Source of the DNA: a bacterium
GTDB lineage: Bacteria > Myxococcota > UBA727 > JAUIJE01
DNA: 64,000 nt
NCBI GenBank assembly: GCA_030431455.1
Contig: JAUIJE010000013.1
Span: 124,001-188,000, forward strand
Reading direction: 5' to 3'
Shown: piece by piece, positions 34,660 to 43,175 of the stretch
Position numbering within the stretch: the first letter of the stretch is position 1
Layout of the letters: each line of letters opens with the position of its first letter
The notes under the pieces: generated by a model
What the model was told of the DNA's origin: nothing
Seen by the model: only the letters and a program-made list of their open reading frames with translations
Database searches by the model: none
Program-made: the position numbers and the translations under genes

Positions 34660-35460
34660 ATGATCAAGAATGAAGCGATGGGGTGGCGGTCGTTGGTGTT
34701 GGGTTTGACGACGGTGGGGGCGCTTTGGAGCGTGGCCTGCACCGAACGGGTGGGGTCGGAGGACATCAACATCGGGGACGGCGACGGCGACGGCGACGGT
34801 GACGGGGACGGCGACGGCGACGGCGACGGCGCGGTGTACGCGGTGTTCTCGGCCACCCGCGCGGCCGGCCAAAGCGACACCACGCTGTCCGCCGCGCTCA
34901 AGGTCGGTGGCCCCCAGTCCAATGTGTATGTGGAGATCGAGGGCGACGATCAACTGTACGGGCTGCACAACGGCACCCGCATCGAGCTTCCCCCGGTGGC
35001 GAACATCATCGACCCCGACCTCATCACCTACGGCGACGACTTCGCGGACATCGCCCCCGGCGACAGCTTGGCGCTGGTTTTTCAGCGTGGCGAATCGGTC
35101 TACGACGAGACCACGGTCACGATGCCCGCCGCGCCCACCCTGGCCAGCCCGGCCGACGGCGCGACCTTCCGCATCGACGAGGACTTGGTGCTGACCTGGG
35201 CCGCCGAAGCCGGGACCAACATCGTGGCCACCCTCGACGGCACCTGCATCGAGGAATACATCACCGACGCCGCGGCCGACGAGGGCACGGTGACCATCCC
35301 CGCGGGCACCTTGCAAGAGGAGAGCGAGGCCCCCGGCCAGGCCTGCGACGTGCTCGTCGAGCTGCGCCGCACCACGCCCGGCAGCGCCGATCCCGTGTTC
35401 CAAGGCGGGTCCATCCGGGCCGAGGCCGAGGCCACCCTGACCTTGACCCGCGCGCCGTAG
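34660..35460 (+). CDS. Lipoprotein with (Gly-Asp)n linker
   Basis: A 266-aa protein. ATG 34660 has GGAGGAA upstream and opens into a signal peptide with lipobox WSVAC. Residues about 38-56 are nine consecutive Gly-Asp pairs, presumably a flexible acidic spacer. The globular part is all-beta, with segments such as APTLASPADGATFRIDEDLVLTWAAE that look like one or two Ig-like or fibronectin-type folds and two Cys that could form a disulfide. Nine bases separate it from the MYXO-CTERM protein downstream, and the two may be co-expressed. Confidence 0.75.
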   Translation: MIKNEAMGWRSLVLGLTTVGALWSVACTERVGSEDINIGDGDGDGDGDGDGDGDGDGAVYAVFSATRAAGQSDTTLSAALKVGGPQSNVYVEIEGDDQLYGLHNGTRIELPPVANIIDPDLITYGDDFADIAPGDSLALVFQRGESVYDETTVTMPAAPTLASPADGATFRIDEDLVLTWAAEAGTNIVATLDGTCIEEYITDAAADEGTVTIPAGTLQEESEAPGQACDVLVELRRTTPGSADPVFQGGSIRAEAEATLTLTRAP

Positions 35461-35469
35461 GGGCAAGCC

Positions 35470-36336
35470 ATGCTCGCACTTGTCTTGCTCACCCTGGCGA
35501 CGAGCAGCGACCCCGAACCGCCCTATGACATCCACGATGTGTTCGAGGCGGTTCCGCGGTCGGGCGAGACCGATCTCCCGGTGAACACGCGGCTGTTCCT
35601 CGGGCCGGGGGTCGCCTCTTCCCTGTTTCAGATCGAACGCTTGGCCGAGGACGACCAACCCGTTCTGTTGTGGGAAGAAGGCCAGCGCTTGGCGTACGGC
35701 CAGTCGGTTGAGCTCGACGTGGGCCTGCGCCGGGAGGTCACCGTGCGCGCCCACGGGTGGGCCGAGGACGCCGACGCGGACGACTACGTCGACACCGTGC
35801 TTGGGTTGAGCGATGTCGAGGACCTTGACCCGCCGACGGTCGAGGGCAGCCTGCGGCTCGAGGGCGTTCGCAACCGGGAGCGCGACGGCGCGCTCTGCGC
35901 GCCGGTGGTGGGCACGTGTCCCCCGCCGACCACGTGGCACTCGTTCCGCGTGATTGTGCCCCCCGCCGCGGATGCCTCGCGGTTGGCCTACTACGGCGTG
36001 GTGGTGTTTGACGAGGGAAGCACCGCCGGGGCCGTGGGGGGCGGGAGGACGTTCGCGGCCCCGAAAGAACGCGCCAGCGGCGACGATGTCTCCATCTACA
36101 CCGAGGTGTTCTATCCCGCCGGCACCACCGAACGGCTCCAGGTCCGCGTCACCGTGTCGGACATCGCGGGCAACATCACGACCTACGACCCCCTGTTCGT
36201 CGATGTCGCCGACCTGCTCGCCGAGGACCCCCTCGGCGCCTGCGCGTGCGCGCGCCCGGCCACAAGTCCCGCTTGGGGTCTCGCGGTGCTCGTCCCCCTT
36301 TTCTTCTGTACGCGTCGACGCCAGACGGGGGCATGA
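35470..36336 (+). CDS. Secreted Ig-like protein with MYXO-CTERM-like tail
   Basis: A 288-aa protein with a short hydrophobic N-terminal signal (about 1-14) and two beta-rich modules. RSGETDLPVNTRLFLGPG resembles the opening of bacterial Ig-like domains, and YYGVVVFDEGS...YTEVFYPAGTTERLQVRVTVSDIAGN a second module. The C-terminus, LGACACARPATSPAWGLAVLVPLFFCTRRRQ, has the Cys spacer, hydrophobic helix and Arg cluster of MYXO-CTERM, as in the protein at 26587-27492. Its stop overlaps the start of the NAT-like gene by 4 bases. Confidence 0.72.
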   Translation: MLALVLLTLATSSDPEPPYDIHDVFEAVPRSGETDLPVNTRLFLGPGVASSLFQIERLAEDDQPVLLWEEGQRLAYGQSVELDVGLRREVTVRAHGWAEDADADDYVDTVLGLSDVEDLDPPTVEGSLRLEGVRNRERDGALCAPVVGTCPPPTTWHSFRVIVPPAADASRLAYYGVVVFDEGSTAGAVGGGRTFAAPKERASGDDVSIYTEVFYPAGTTERLQVRVTVSDIAGNITTYDPLFVDVADLLAEDPLGACACARPATSPAWGLAVLVPLFFCTRRRQTGA

Positions 36337-37091
36337 CCGGTCTGCCGCTGCCCGCGCCCCTCCTCGAAGTCTGGCGCACCTTCGACGACTTCCCCATGGA
36401 GACCCTGACCAAGGCCTGGGTGGCCAAGACCCACGGCCCGCGCCAACGCACCGTCGAGGAGATGGAGCGTCACCGGAAAAAGACCGGGGCGAGCGGCAAC
36501 TGCTTCGACCTCGCCCTCTGGCTGCAACACCGCTTGCACCGAGCCGGCCTCGGCGCGGACATCATCAGCGACCGCATCGCCGACAAAGACGCCCACGTGG
36601 CCGTGCTCGCCCACGTCGAAGGCCGCGCGTTCCTGTGCGACCTCGGCGACATGTGGCTGCACCCTTTGGCCCTCGACCTCGACACCACGACCCCGGTGAG
36701 CGGCCTGTTCCCCGCGGCGCGCATCCGTCACCACATCGCGGGCGACACCCTCACCGTCTCCTACCACCGCCCGGGGGACAAGGCCTCGTCCCAATCCTAC
36801 TGTCTGCGTGCCGTGACGGACGCCGAGCTCGCCCACGCCACCGCGGTCAACCAAGCCTACCTCGCGCAACTCCTGGTGGAGGTGCGTGACTTTTCAGACC
36901 AGTCGCATTGGGAGTTCGCCGACCACGAGAGCCGGCGCAGCACCGACCACGGCCTGTTCGACGAACCCTTGGCCGAATCCTACGCCGCCTGGGCCACCCG
37001 CATCGCCGCCCGCACCGGCATGCGCGCGGACTACGTCGAGGCGTGCCTGGAAGCGTTCGCCGCCCTCACCACGTCACCGTCTGCCAACTGA
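36333..37091 (+). CDS. Arylamine N-acetyltransferase/transglutaminase-like Cys-His-Asp protein
   Basis: A 252-aa cytoplasmic protein coupled to the MYXO-CTERM gene (ATGA overlap). Its core GNCFDLALWLQHRLHRAG (Cys57), DAHVAVLAHVEGRAFLCDLGDMW (His88, Asp103) has the spacing and context of the NAT catalytic triad (G-x-C-[FY]-[ED] ... H-x-x-x-[VL]-x-x-x-x-x-x-[YF]-x-x-D-[VL]-G). The usual N-terminal RVPFEN block is missing, so it is probably a divergent NAT or papain-like relative. Substrate unknown. Its 3' end overlaps the next minus-strand gene by 26 bases. Confidence 0.7.
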   Translation: MTGLPLPAPLLEVWRTFDDFPMETLTKAWVAKTHGPRQRTVEEMERHRKKTGASGNCFDLALWLQHRLHRAGLGADIISDRIADKDAHVAVLAHVEGRAFLCDLGDMWLHPLALDLDTTTPVSGLFPAARIRHHIAGDTLTVSYHRPGDKASSQSYCLRAVTDAELAHATAVNQAYLAQLLVEVRDFSDQSHWEFADHESRRSTDHGLFDEPLAESYAAWATRIAARTGMRADYVEACLEAFAALTTSPSAN

Positions 37092-37668
37092 ACCGCACGA
37101 CATTGGGCACCCCCAGCCCCGTCGGGTTGTACCGCCAGCGCGCCTTGACCCGCAGCGTGCGCCGCTTGTCCCCATTGCGCCGGCTCCCCCAATCCCAGGT
37201 GTGCTCCACCGCCACCTGTTGCCGGGTCGATCGCACCGACCGCTCGGCGCCGTGGCGGTCCCGGAGGGCGGTCAGCAGGTCGGTCAAGATCTGTTCGTGG
37301 GTCGCTTCGTCGACGTCGTTGGTCTCCGCCCGGCACTCGATCCGGCCGCGCCCGTCGTCGCTCTCGCGTCGTTCGCAAGAAAAGTCGTGCCCGGCGAGCT
37401 CAATGGCATCGCTCCGGCGGTAGGGCGCGTCCATCGACAAGCCGAGCACGTCGTCAAAGAAGCTCACGCAATCGGCCCGCGCCTCGCAGGCGGTGGGCGT
37501 CGCCACCGCCCGCAGGCCCACCGGGGGCGCAGGCTCTTTTTCCCCGGCCGGGGGCGCGGACGCCGCGGTCTGCGCCACCTCCCCCGCCTTCACCGCCCGC
37601 GCCACGGGCACCAACAAAATAAACCCCAGGCTCAGCGAGAGCCCCAAATGAAATAGATACATCTTCAT
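37066..37668 (-). CDS. Hypothetical secreted protein
   Basis: A 200-aa protein with a signal anchor or signal peptide (MKMYLFHLGLSLSLGFILLVPVARA), a Pro/Ala linker, and a mature domain with four Cys (EARADCVSFFDD ... FSCERRES ... IECRAE) and a beta-rich basic C-terminus (LRVKARWRYNPTGLGVPNVV). Not recognised. The hairpin GCCCC-ATGAAC-GGGGC follows the upstream gene at about 37675-37690. Confidence 0.62.
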   Translation of the reverse strand: MKMYLFHLGLSLSLGFILLVPVARAVKAGEVAQTAASAPPAGEKEPAPPVGLRAVATPTACEARADCVSFFDDVLGLSMDAPYRRSDAIELAGHDFSCERRESDDGRGRIECRAETNDVDEATHEQILTDLLTALRDRHGAERSVRSTRQQVAVEHTWDWGSRRNGDKRRTLRVKARWRYNPTGLGVPNVVRFSWQTVTW

Positions 37669-37707
37669 GCCGCCCCATGAACGGGGCCGCGCACGATTCG
37701 ATCTCGG

Positions 37708-38256
37708 CTATTTCACCCGGGTCAGGGACATGCCGAACGACGGCCGCCATACGCCCGGTTTTGGCGAGAACGCCCCCTCCTCGGTCCAGGTGTCCCCTTG
37801 GCAGGTCAGGGTGTAGCGAACGGTGCCGTGGGGAACCTTGAGCTCCCACGAGAACGAGCCCGGACCGAGGACTTTGCCTTGGGCCTGGGTGTGGCGACCG
37901 TCGACGAGCCAAGACGAAAACCGCAACGATCCATCGGGGGCGTTGCTCACCACCGCGAACGCGTGGTGCACGACGTCGTTGGTCTTCTTGTCTCGACCCA
38001 CACCTTCGATGGTGAGCAAGGCATGTCCCAAGCGCGGTTCGACCGTCTCGGTCTGGGCGAACTGTTCCTTCTTCCCCTGCCGATTGAGGATCCAGCCTTC
38101 GCCCTGCCAACGGCCCGCGAAGCACGCCAACTGCGACACCGGCTGCGGGGCCGCAGGACCCGGCGGACCCGGCACGTTGGGGGCGGAGAGCCCCGGCCCG
38201 GCGGTGATCAGGGCGGCGAGGGCAATCGCCGACGACACACATACAGCACGGATCAT
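37708..38256 (-). CDS. Secreted DUF1579-like (lipocalin-fold) protein
   Basis: A 182-aa protein with start ATG 38256 (GAGGAG upstream) and a signal peptide (about 1-25). After a Pro-rich spacer, QLACFAGRWQGEGWI begins a beta-barrel-like domain with alternate strands (HHAFAVVSNAPDGSLRFSSWLVDG; GSFSWELKVPHGTVRYTLTC; DTWTEEGAFS). The L-x-x-F-x-G-x-W-x-G-x-G opening and W/G spacing match DUF1579-like proteins. Ligand unknown. Confidence 0.7.
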   Translation of the reverse strand: MIRAVCVSSAIALAALITAGPGLSAPNVPGPPGPAAPQPVSQLACFAGRWQGEGWILNRQGKKEQFAQTETVEPRLGHALLTIEGVGRDKKTNDVVHHAFAVVSNAPDGSLRFSSWLVDGRHTQAQGKVLGPGSFSWELKVPHGTVRYTLTCQGDTWTEEGAFSPKPGVWRPSFGMSLTRVK

Positions 38257-38389
38257 GGTTGCTCTCCTCAGTTTCCACGTGTTGGTTGGGCTTGGCCGAT
38301 AACAAAGACCTCGACGACTATACGCCCCCTGACCCACGAGCGGCGAGCATGCCTCCCCACCGCGCCACGGGCGCGCGCAAAGCGATAAA

Positions 38390-38421
38390 GCCCCAGCCCC
38401 CGCGGGAGCCGGAGCTGGGGC
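38390..38421 (-). terminator. Terminator of the VOC-ArsR-AHSA1 operon
   Basis: GCCCCAGC and GCTGGGGC form an 8-bp stem around a 16-base, partly self-paired loop. On the minus strand TTTATCGCTTTG follows. It lies about 80 bases beyond the AHSA1 stop; the gap 38257-38502 holds nothing else. Confidence 0.5.
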
Positions 38422-38502
38422 GCGTGGCTCGTCGCGCCCGCACAAGACGGCGCCGCCGCGCGCGCGGTTCTCCATCGTGTGCCGACGTTCTGCACCAGCC
38501 CG

Positions 38503-38994
38503 TCAGCCGGCGCGGACCTCGTCGAGCAACGCCTCGAGCAGGTCGTAGCCTTCGCCCAACCCCTCGTCCATCGGCGAGCGCAACACGCGATCACGTGCCT
38601 GTTCACTGCTGTACAACAGGTGCAGCTCGAGGCGCGTGGCCCGCGGGCCCTCCTCGTGCAGGGACGTGGTCACCACCGATTCGCCCCCCGTCCAGTCCTC
38701 GTCAAAGGTCTCGCGGTGCACGATGCGCGAACAGGGCACAAGCTCGACGAAAGTCCCGCGAATGCCCATGCGCCAGTCGTCGCTGGCCCGGGTCCACTCG
38801 TAGCGAAAGGTGCCGCCCACCCGGGCGTCGACCTCGCACACCGCCCAGTCCATGCGCGCGGTCCCGAGCCAGCGCTGAATCAGCGCAGGCTCGAGATGGG
38901 CGCGGTACACGAGCTCGCGCGGGGCCGCGAAGCGCCGGGTCACGACGATGGCGCGCTCGCCCACCGAATCCACCCGCAATGCTTGTGCACTCAT
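38503..38994 (-). CDS. AHSA1-type SRPBCC domain protein
   Basis: A 163-aa START/Bet v1-fold protein. The N-terminal strand IVVTRRFAAPRELVYRAHLEPALIQRWLG and the later GGTFRYEW and FVELVPCSRIVHRETF blocks are the AHSA1 (Hsp90 co-activator homology) pattern. Such proteins are commonly paired with ArsR-type regulators, as here: start ATG 38994 overlaps the ArsR stop by 4 bases. The ligand is unknown. Confidence 0.88.
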   Translation of the reverse strand: MSAQALRVDSVGERAIVVTRRFAAPRELVYRAHLEPALIQRWLGTARMDWAVCEVDARVGGTFRYEWTRASDDWRMGIRGTFVELVPCSRIVHRETFDEDWTGGESVVTTSLHEEGPRATRLELHLLYSSEQARDRVLRSPMDEGLGEGYDLLEALLDEVRAG

Positions 38995-39338
38995 GGCTCG
39001 TCCTCGTCAGAAGGGGGCGTGAGCCGCTGCATCTCCTCGAGCAGCCCGTCCAACTGAGCATAGCTGTCTTCCCAGAACCGCCGAAAGCCGTACAAGTACC
39101 GCGTGGCCTCTTGCAATGGTTCTGCTTCGATTTGGCGCGGCCGGTAGTTGCCCACCTGCGCTTGCGAAACCAGCCCCGCCTCCTCGAGCACGCGCAGATG
39201 GCGCGACACCGCGGGCTGGCTGATGGGAAGCGGCGCGGCCAGCTCCGTGACCGTGGCCGCCCCTGCGCTCAGCCGCGCGAGGATCGCCCGCCGGTAGGGG
39301 TCCGCGAGGGCGGCAAAGGTGGCGTCGAGGTTCTGCAC
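38991..39338 (-). CDS. ArsR/SmtB-type winged-helix regulator
   Basis: A 115-aa regulator. ALADPYRRAILARLSAGAATVTELAAPLPISQPAVSRHLRVLEEAGLV is the classic ArsR winged helix with the recognition helix SQPAVSRHL. No Cys/His metal site of the ELCVCDL type is visible, so it belongs to the non-metal subgroup usually found beside AHSA1 genes. It lies 9 bases after the VOC gene and should bind the palindrome at 39761. Confidence 0.92.
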   Translation of the reverse strand: MQNLDATFAALADPYRRAILARLSAGAATVTELAAPLPISQPAVSRHLRVLEEAGLVSQAQVGNYRPRQIEAEPLQEATRYLYGFRRFWEDSYAQLDGLLEEMQRLTPPSDEDEP

Positions 39339-39347
39339 CGCTTGGCC

Positions 39348-39719
39348 CTATTTCTTGTTCAGCTGGTGGAGGATGATGGCGTTGCCGTCCGGGTCCAGCA
39401 CCGGCACCATCCGGCAGTTGGGCCCATGGATGGGGGTCTCGACCTCGACCTGAGCCCCGGCCGCGCGCAACTTGTCGGTGAGCGCGTCGAGGTCCTCGAC
39501 CTCGAACGCGATGGTCCCGCCGCCTTCGGCGCCCGGCTTGGCCTTGGTGGCGTTGGACAAGGCAAAGCAGCCCCCGCCCGGCAGGTCGTACTCGATCCAG
39601 AACATTCCGCCCTGGCCGCCGTGGGCCCCGACCTCGAGGCCCAGCTGCCCCTCATAGAAATCACGCGCCACCTGCGCATCGGCCACCGGGTACACGGTGA
39701 ACGCCACCTTCTTCAGCAT
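39348..39719 (-). CDS. VOC (glyoxalase/bleomycin-resistance) family protein
   Basis: A 123-aa single-domain protein. ATG 39719 was chosen because GAGGAG precedes it. The two beta-alpha-beta-beta-beta repeats of the VOC fold are visible: VAFTVYPVADAQVARDFYEGQLGL and GGTIAFEVEDLDALTDKLRAAGAQVEVE, with the closing VLDPDGNAIILHQ. First gene of the operon with ArsR and AHSA1. Confidence 0.9.
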   Translation of the reverse strand: MLKKVAFTVYPVADAQVARDFYEGQLGLEVGAHGGQGGMFWIEYDLPGGGCFALSNATKAKPGAEGGGTIAFEVEDLDALTDKLRAAGAQVEVETPIHGPNCRMVPVLDPDGNAIILHQLNKK

Positions 39720-39760
39720 GCTCGACTCCTCTGCGCACCAGTCGCCGGCGCCAAATCTAC

Positions 39761-39776
39761 ATAACAGTTCTGTTAT
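39761..39776. promoter_or_regulatory. ArsR operator candidate
   Basis: ATAACAG-TT-CTGTTAT is a perfect inverted repeat, extended by CTA/TAG on the flanks with one mismatch. It begins 42 bases upstream of the VOC start, overlaps a TATATA/TTATGT promoter-like stretch on the minus strand, and is AT-rich in a GC-rich region. Autoregulation of the operon by its own ArsR protein is the obvious reading. Confidence 0.65.
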
Positions 39777-39782
39777 ATAGAT

Positions 39783-39818
39783 CGAAACAAAAAAAACGGA
39801 CCCCGTAGGGTCCGTTTT
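39783..39818 (-). terminator. groESL operon terminator
   Basis: AAAACGGACCC and GGGTCCGTTTT pair perfectly around CGTA. Read on the minus strand, the hairpin is followed by TTTTTTTTGTT, so it terminates transcripts from groEL. Confidence 0.88.
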
Positions 39819-39906
39819 GGGTTCTGACGAATGGTCGTCGGACCTGATTCGATTTTTGGGCCTCGCGAGGCCGTCGAGGGCAAGGCGGGTCCGAGGCGCG
39901 GAGCAA

Positions 39907-39942
39907 GCGAACGAAGTTCGCCCAAGCAACGCGAAGCGTTGC
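39907..39942. repeat. Two adjacent GAA-triloop hairpins after groEL
   Basis: GCGAAC-GAA-GTTCGC (39907-39921) and GCAACGC-GAA-GCGTTGC (39926-39942) are two perfect inverted repeats 4 bases apart, in the 200-bp 3' region between groEL and its terminator. They look like a REP-type unit or an mRNA-stabilising structure. The rest of 39720-40021 is non-coding. Confidence 0.6.
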
Positions 39943-40021
39943 CGAGCGTACATGACGCACGTGAGCGAGCACCGCAGGACCCAACGCAGCCATTCGGCGG
40001 CCGCAGCAGGTCAGACGCCCA

Positions 40022-41695
<1,674 letters not shown>

Positions 41696-41759
41696 TCACG
41701 CCACCTTCAGTGGCATTGTTGGGGCGTGGCCCCGAAGAGTTGAAATAGGGAAAAGCGGC

Positions 41760-42056
41760 TCAGCTGAGGACGCCGAGGAGGTCGTCTTCGCGGAGGAGAA
41801 GGAAGGTCTCGCCTTCGATCTTGATCTCGGTCTCGGCGTATTTGCCGAACAGCACCTTGTCGCCGACCTTGACGCTCATCTCGCGCACGCTGCCATCGTC
41901 GAGGACCTTGCCGTTGCCGGTGGCCACGATCTCGCCCTCGAGGGGCTTCTCTTTGGCGTTGTCGGGGATGATGATGCCGCCCTTGGTGGTGGTCTCGCTG
42001 GCGAGACGCTTGACCAGGACCCGATCGTAGAGGGGACGAACCTTCGGTTTAGCCAT
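41760..42056 (-). CDS. groES: Co-chaperonin GroES (10 kDa)
   Basis: A 98-aa protein of family length. It begins [21 protein letters not shown] and has the mobile loop [26 protein letters not shown] and the closing [18 protein letters not shown] 42056 was chosen because AGGAG lies 8 bases upstream. First gene of groESL; CIRCE lies 59 bases upstream. Confidence 0.97.
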   Translation of the reverse strand: MAKPKVRPLYDRVLVKRLASETTTKGGIIIPDNAKEKPLEGEIVATGNGKVLDDGSVREMSVKVGDKVLFGKYAETEIKIEGETFLLLREDDLLGVLS

Positions 42057-42114
42057 GATGAGAACTCCTGCCCCAAAGGGCGCGTGGGAAACTGCGGGCG
42101 GGGCGCGGGAGATC

Positions 42115-42139
42115 TGGCACTCTCCGCGCCCGAGTGCCA
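42115..42139. promoter_or_regulatory. CIRCE-like HrcA operator
   Basis: TGGCACTC-N9-GAGTGCCA matches the CIRCE consensus (TTAGCACTC-N9-GAGTGCTAA) in both arms and in spacer length; A-to-G changes at the outer positions are symmetric. It sits between the putative promoter and groES. HrcA repression during normal growth is the expected regulation; no hrcA gene is in the window. Confidence 0.92.
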
Positions 42140-42147
42140 ACGCGGCC

Positions 42148-42175
42148 ACCGTAGACCCATGTAGGAGGGGGTCAA
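42148..42175 (-). promoter_or_regulatory. Putative groESL promoter
   Basis: On the minus strand, TTGACC (42170-42175) and TACGGT (42148-42153) are separated by 16 bases and lie immediately upstream of CIRCE, the normal arrangement for HrcA-controlled sigma-70 promoters. The rest of the gap 42057-42379 shows an AT-rich patch near 42213-42240 but no gene. Confidence 0.6.
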
Positions 42176-42379
42176 CCCCGGATCGCGGGATGCGGCGAAT
42201 CCCCCTAAGCCCCTAAAAAGTATGCTGATTTGTTTTGACTGAGGGGGCCCGGCCCCGGTGCGGGGTCTCGGTACATCTGACCACACGATTTGTTGAGCTA
42301 AATCAAAGCGTTAGGCGACGCCGTGAGTGTGACGACCGAAATATGGACTGATAAACTCGCCTTCAGGAGGGTTGTTTCC

Positions 42380-42997
42380 GTGCTGACGCCGCAGACGAGC
42401 ATTCGAGAGTATTTCCGTGAGGCCCTGGGGACCGCGATGAAAGAGCGGTCCGTGCCCCTGACCGAGCAGGCCCAGGTCTACCTGGTCCATCTGTTGTGCG
42501 AGTTTGCCCGCGCGGACAAGGCCTTCGCCGGCACCGACCACGGCGAGAGCCCCGCCCTCGCCCTGATGCTCCAGCGCGCCCAAGAGGCAGAGCCCCAAGA
42601 AGCGGTCCGCATCTACAAACACATGGGCGACAGCTCGCTCTACCTCACCGGCTTTTTCGCCGACGCCACCGCCCACGCGGTGGTCAGTCGCGACTACTAC
42701 TTGTCCATGGGCGAGACCGCGTACTCGTCGGTCGCCAGCTTCCTGCGCAGCAGCGCCGCCACCTCCAGCGCGTTGTTCGCCGAGCTGGCCGACCAGTTCA
42801 CCCGGCTGGTGGACCTGCTCGCCGCGGTCAGCCTGCACGGCGAAAAGAACTCCGCCGAGCAGCTCTCGGACGAAAAGCTCCTCGCCCTCGTCGACCGTTA
42901 CCGCCGCACCGGCAACCCCGAGCTGCTCGAGGCCCTCAAAGCCCACGGCGTGGTCCTGAAGCCCGGCGTGCAAGGCGGCAACGACCTCGTGAACTGA
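42380..42997 (+). CDS. Hypothetical all-helical cytoplasmic protein
   Basis: A 205-aa protein. GTG 42380 was chosen because AGGAGGG lies 8 bases upstream; the open frame reaches back to 42323 without a better start. No signal peptide or membrane helix. It is almost wholly helical, with conserved-looking motifs YFREALGTAM, YLVHLLCEFARADK, YKHMGDSSLYLTGFFAD and AELADQFTRLVDLLAAVS. The KHMGDSSLYLTGF pattern is one I associate with uncharacterised deltaproteobacterial proteins, but I cannot name a family. Divergent from groES. Confidence 0.75.
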   Translation: MLTPQTSIREYFREALGTAMKERSVPLTEQAQVYLVHLLCEFARADKAFAGTDHGESPALALMLQRAQEAEPQEAVRIYKHMGDSSLYLTGFFADATAHAVVSRDYYLSMGETAYSSVASFLRSSAATSSALFAELADQFTRLVDLLAAVSLHGEKNSAEQLSDEKLLALVDRYRRTGNPELLEALKAHGVVLKPGVQGGNDLVN

Positions 42998-43063
42998 CTC
43001 TACGTGGCTGGCGCCACGTGAGGGTCGAGCGAGGCGGAGACCATTCCCCATCGAACCGCTGGG

Positions 43064-43087
43064 GCTCGCAAACTTGTTTGTGCGAGC
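43064..43087. other. Strong intergenic hairpin between convergent genes
   Basis: GCTCGCA and TGCGAGC pair, with an inner AAC/GTT extension around a short loop. Together with ACGTGGC-TGGC-GCCACGT just after the stop at 42997 and a GGCGCC pair near 43130, it makes the gap 42998-43175 highly structured. It may serve as a bidirectional terminator, although no T-run is present. Confidence 0.4.
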
Positions 43088-43175
43088 TGCTCCACACGCG
43101 TCGGGTCGTTCGCGTGCAGTGGCACTGTTTGGCGCCCTTGCGCTGTGGGGCGCCCCGGCACGGTGTGCCGGCAGG

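Noticed and set aside
31257-34922. Very long minus-strand frame (1221 codons) opposite the Spy-like and YdjM-like genes
   Set aside because: High GC makes long antisense frames likely; this one is Gly/Arg/His-rich, lacks motifs and overlaps genes with clear domains and a perfect terminator.
42998-43175. Structured gap considered as a small RNA or tRNA gene
   Set aside because: Hairpins are present but there is no cloverleaf, no T-loop-like GTTCGAATC and no promoter.
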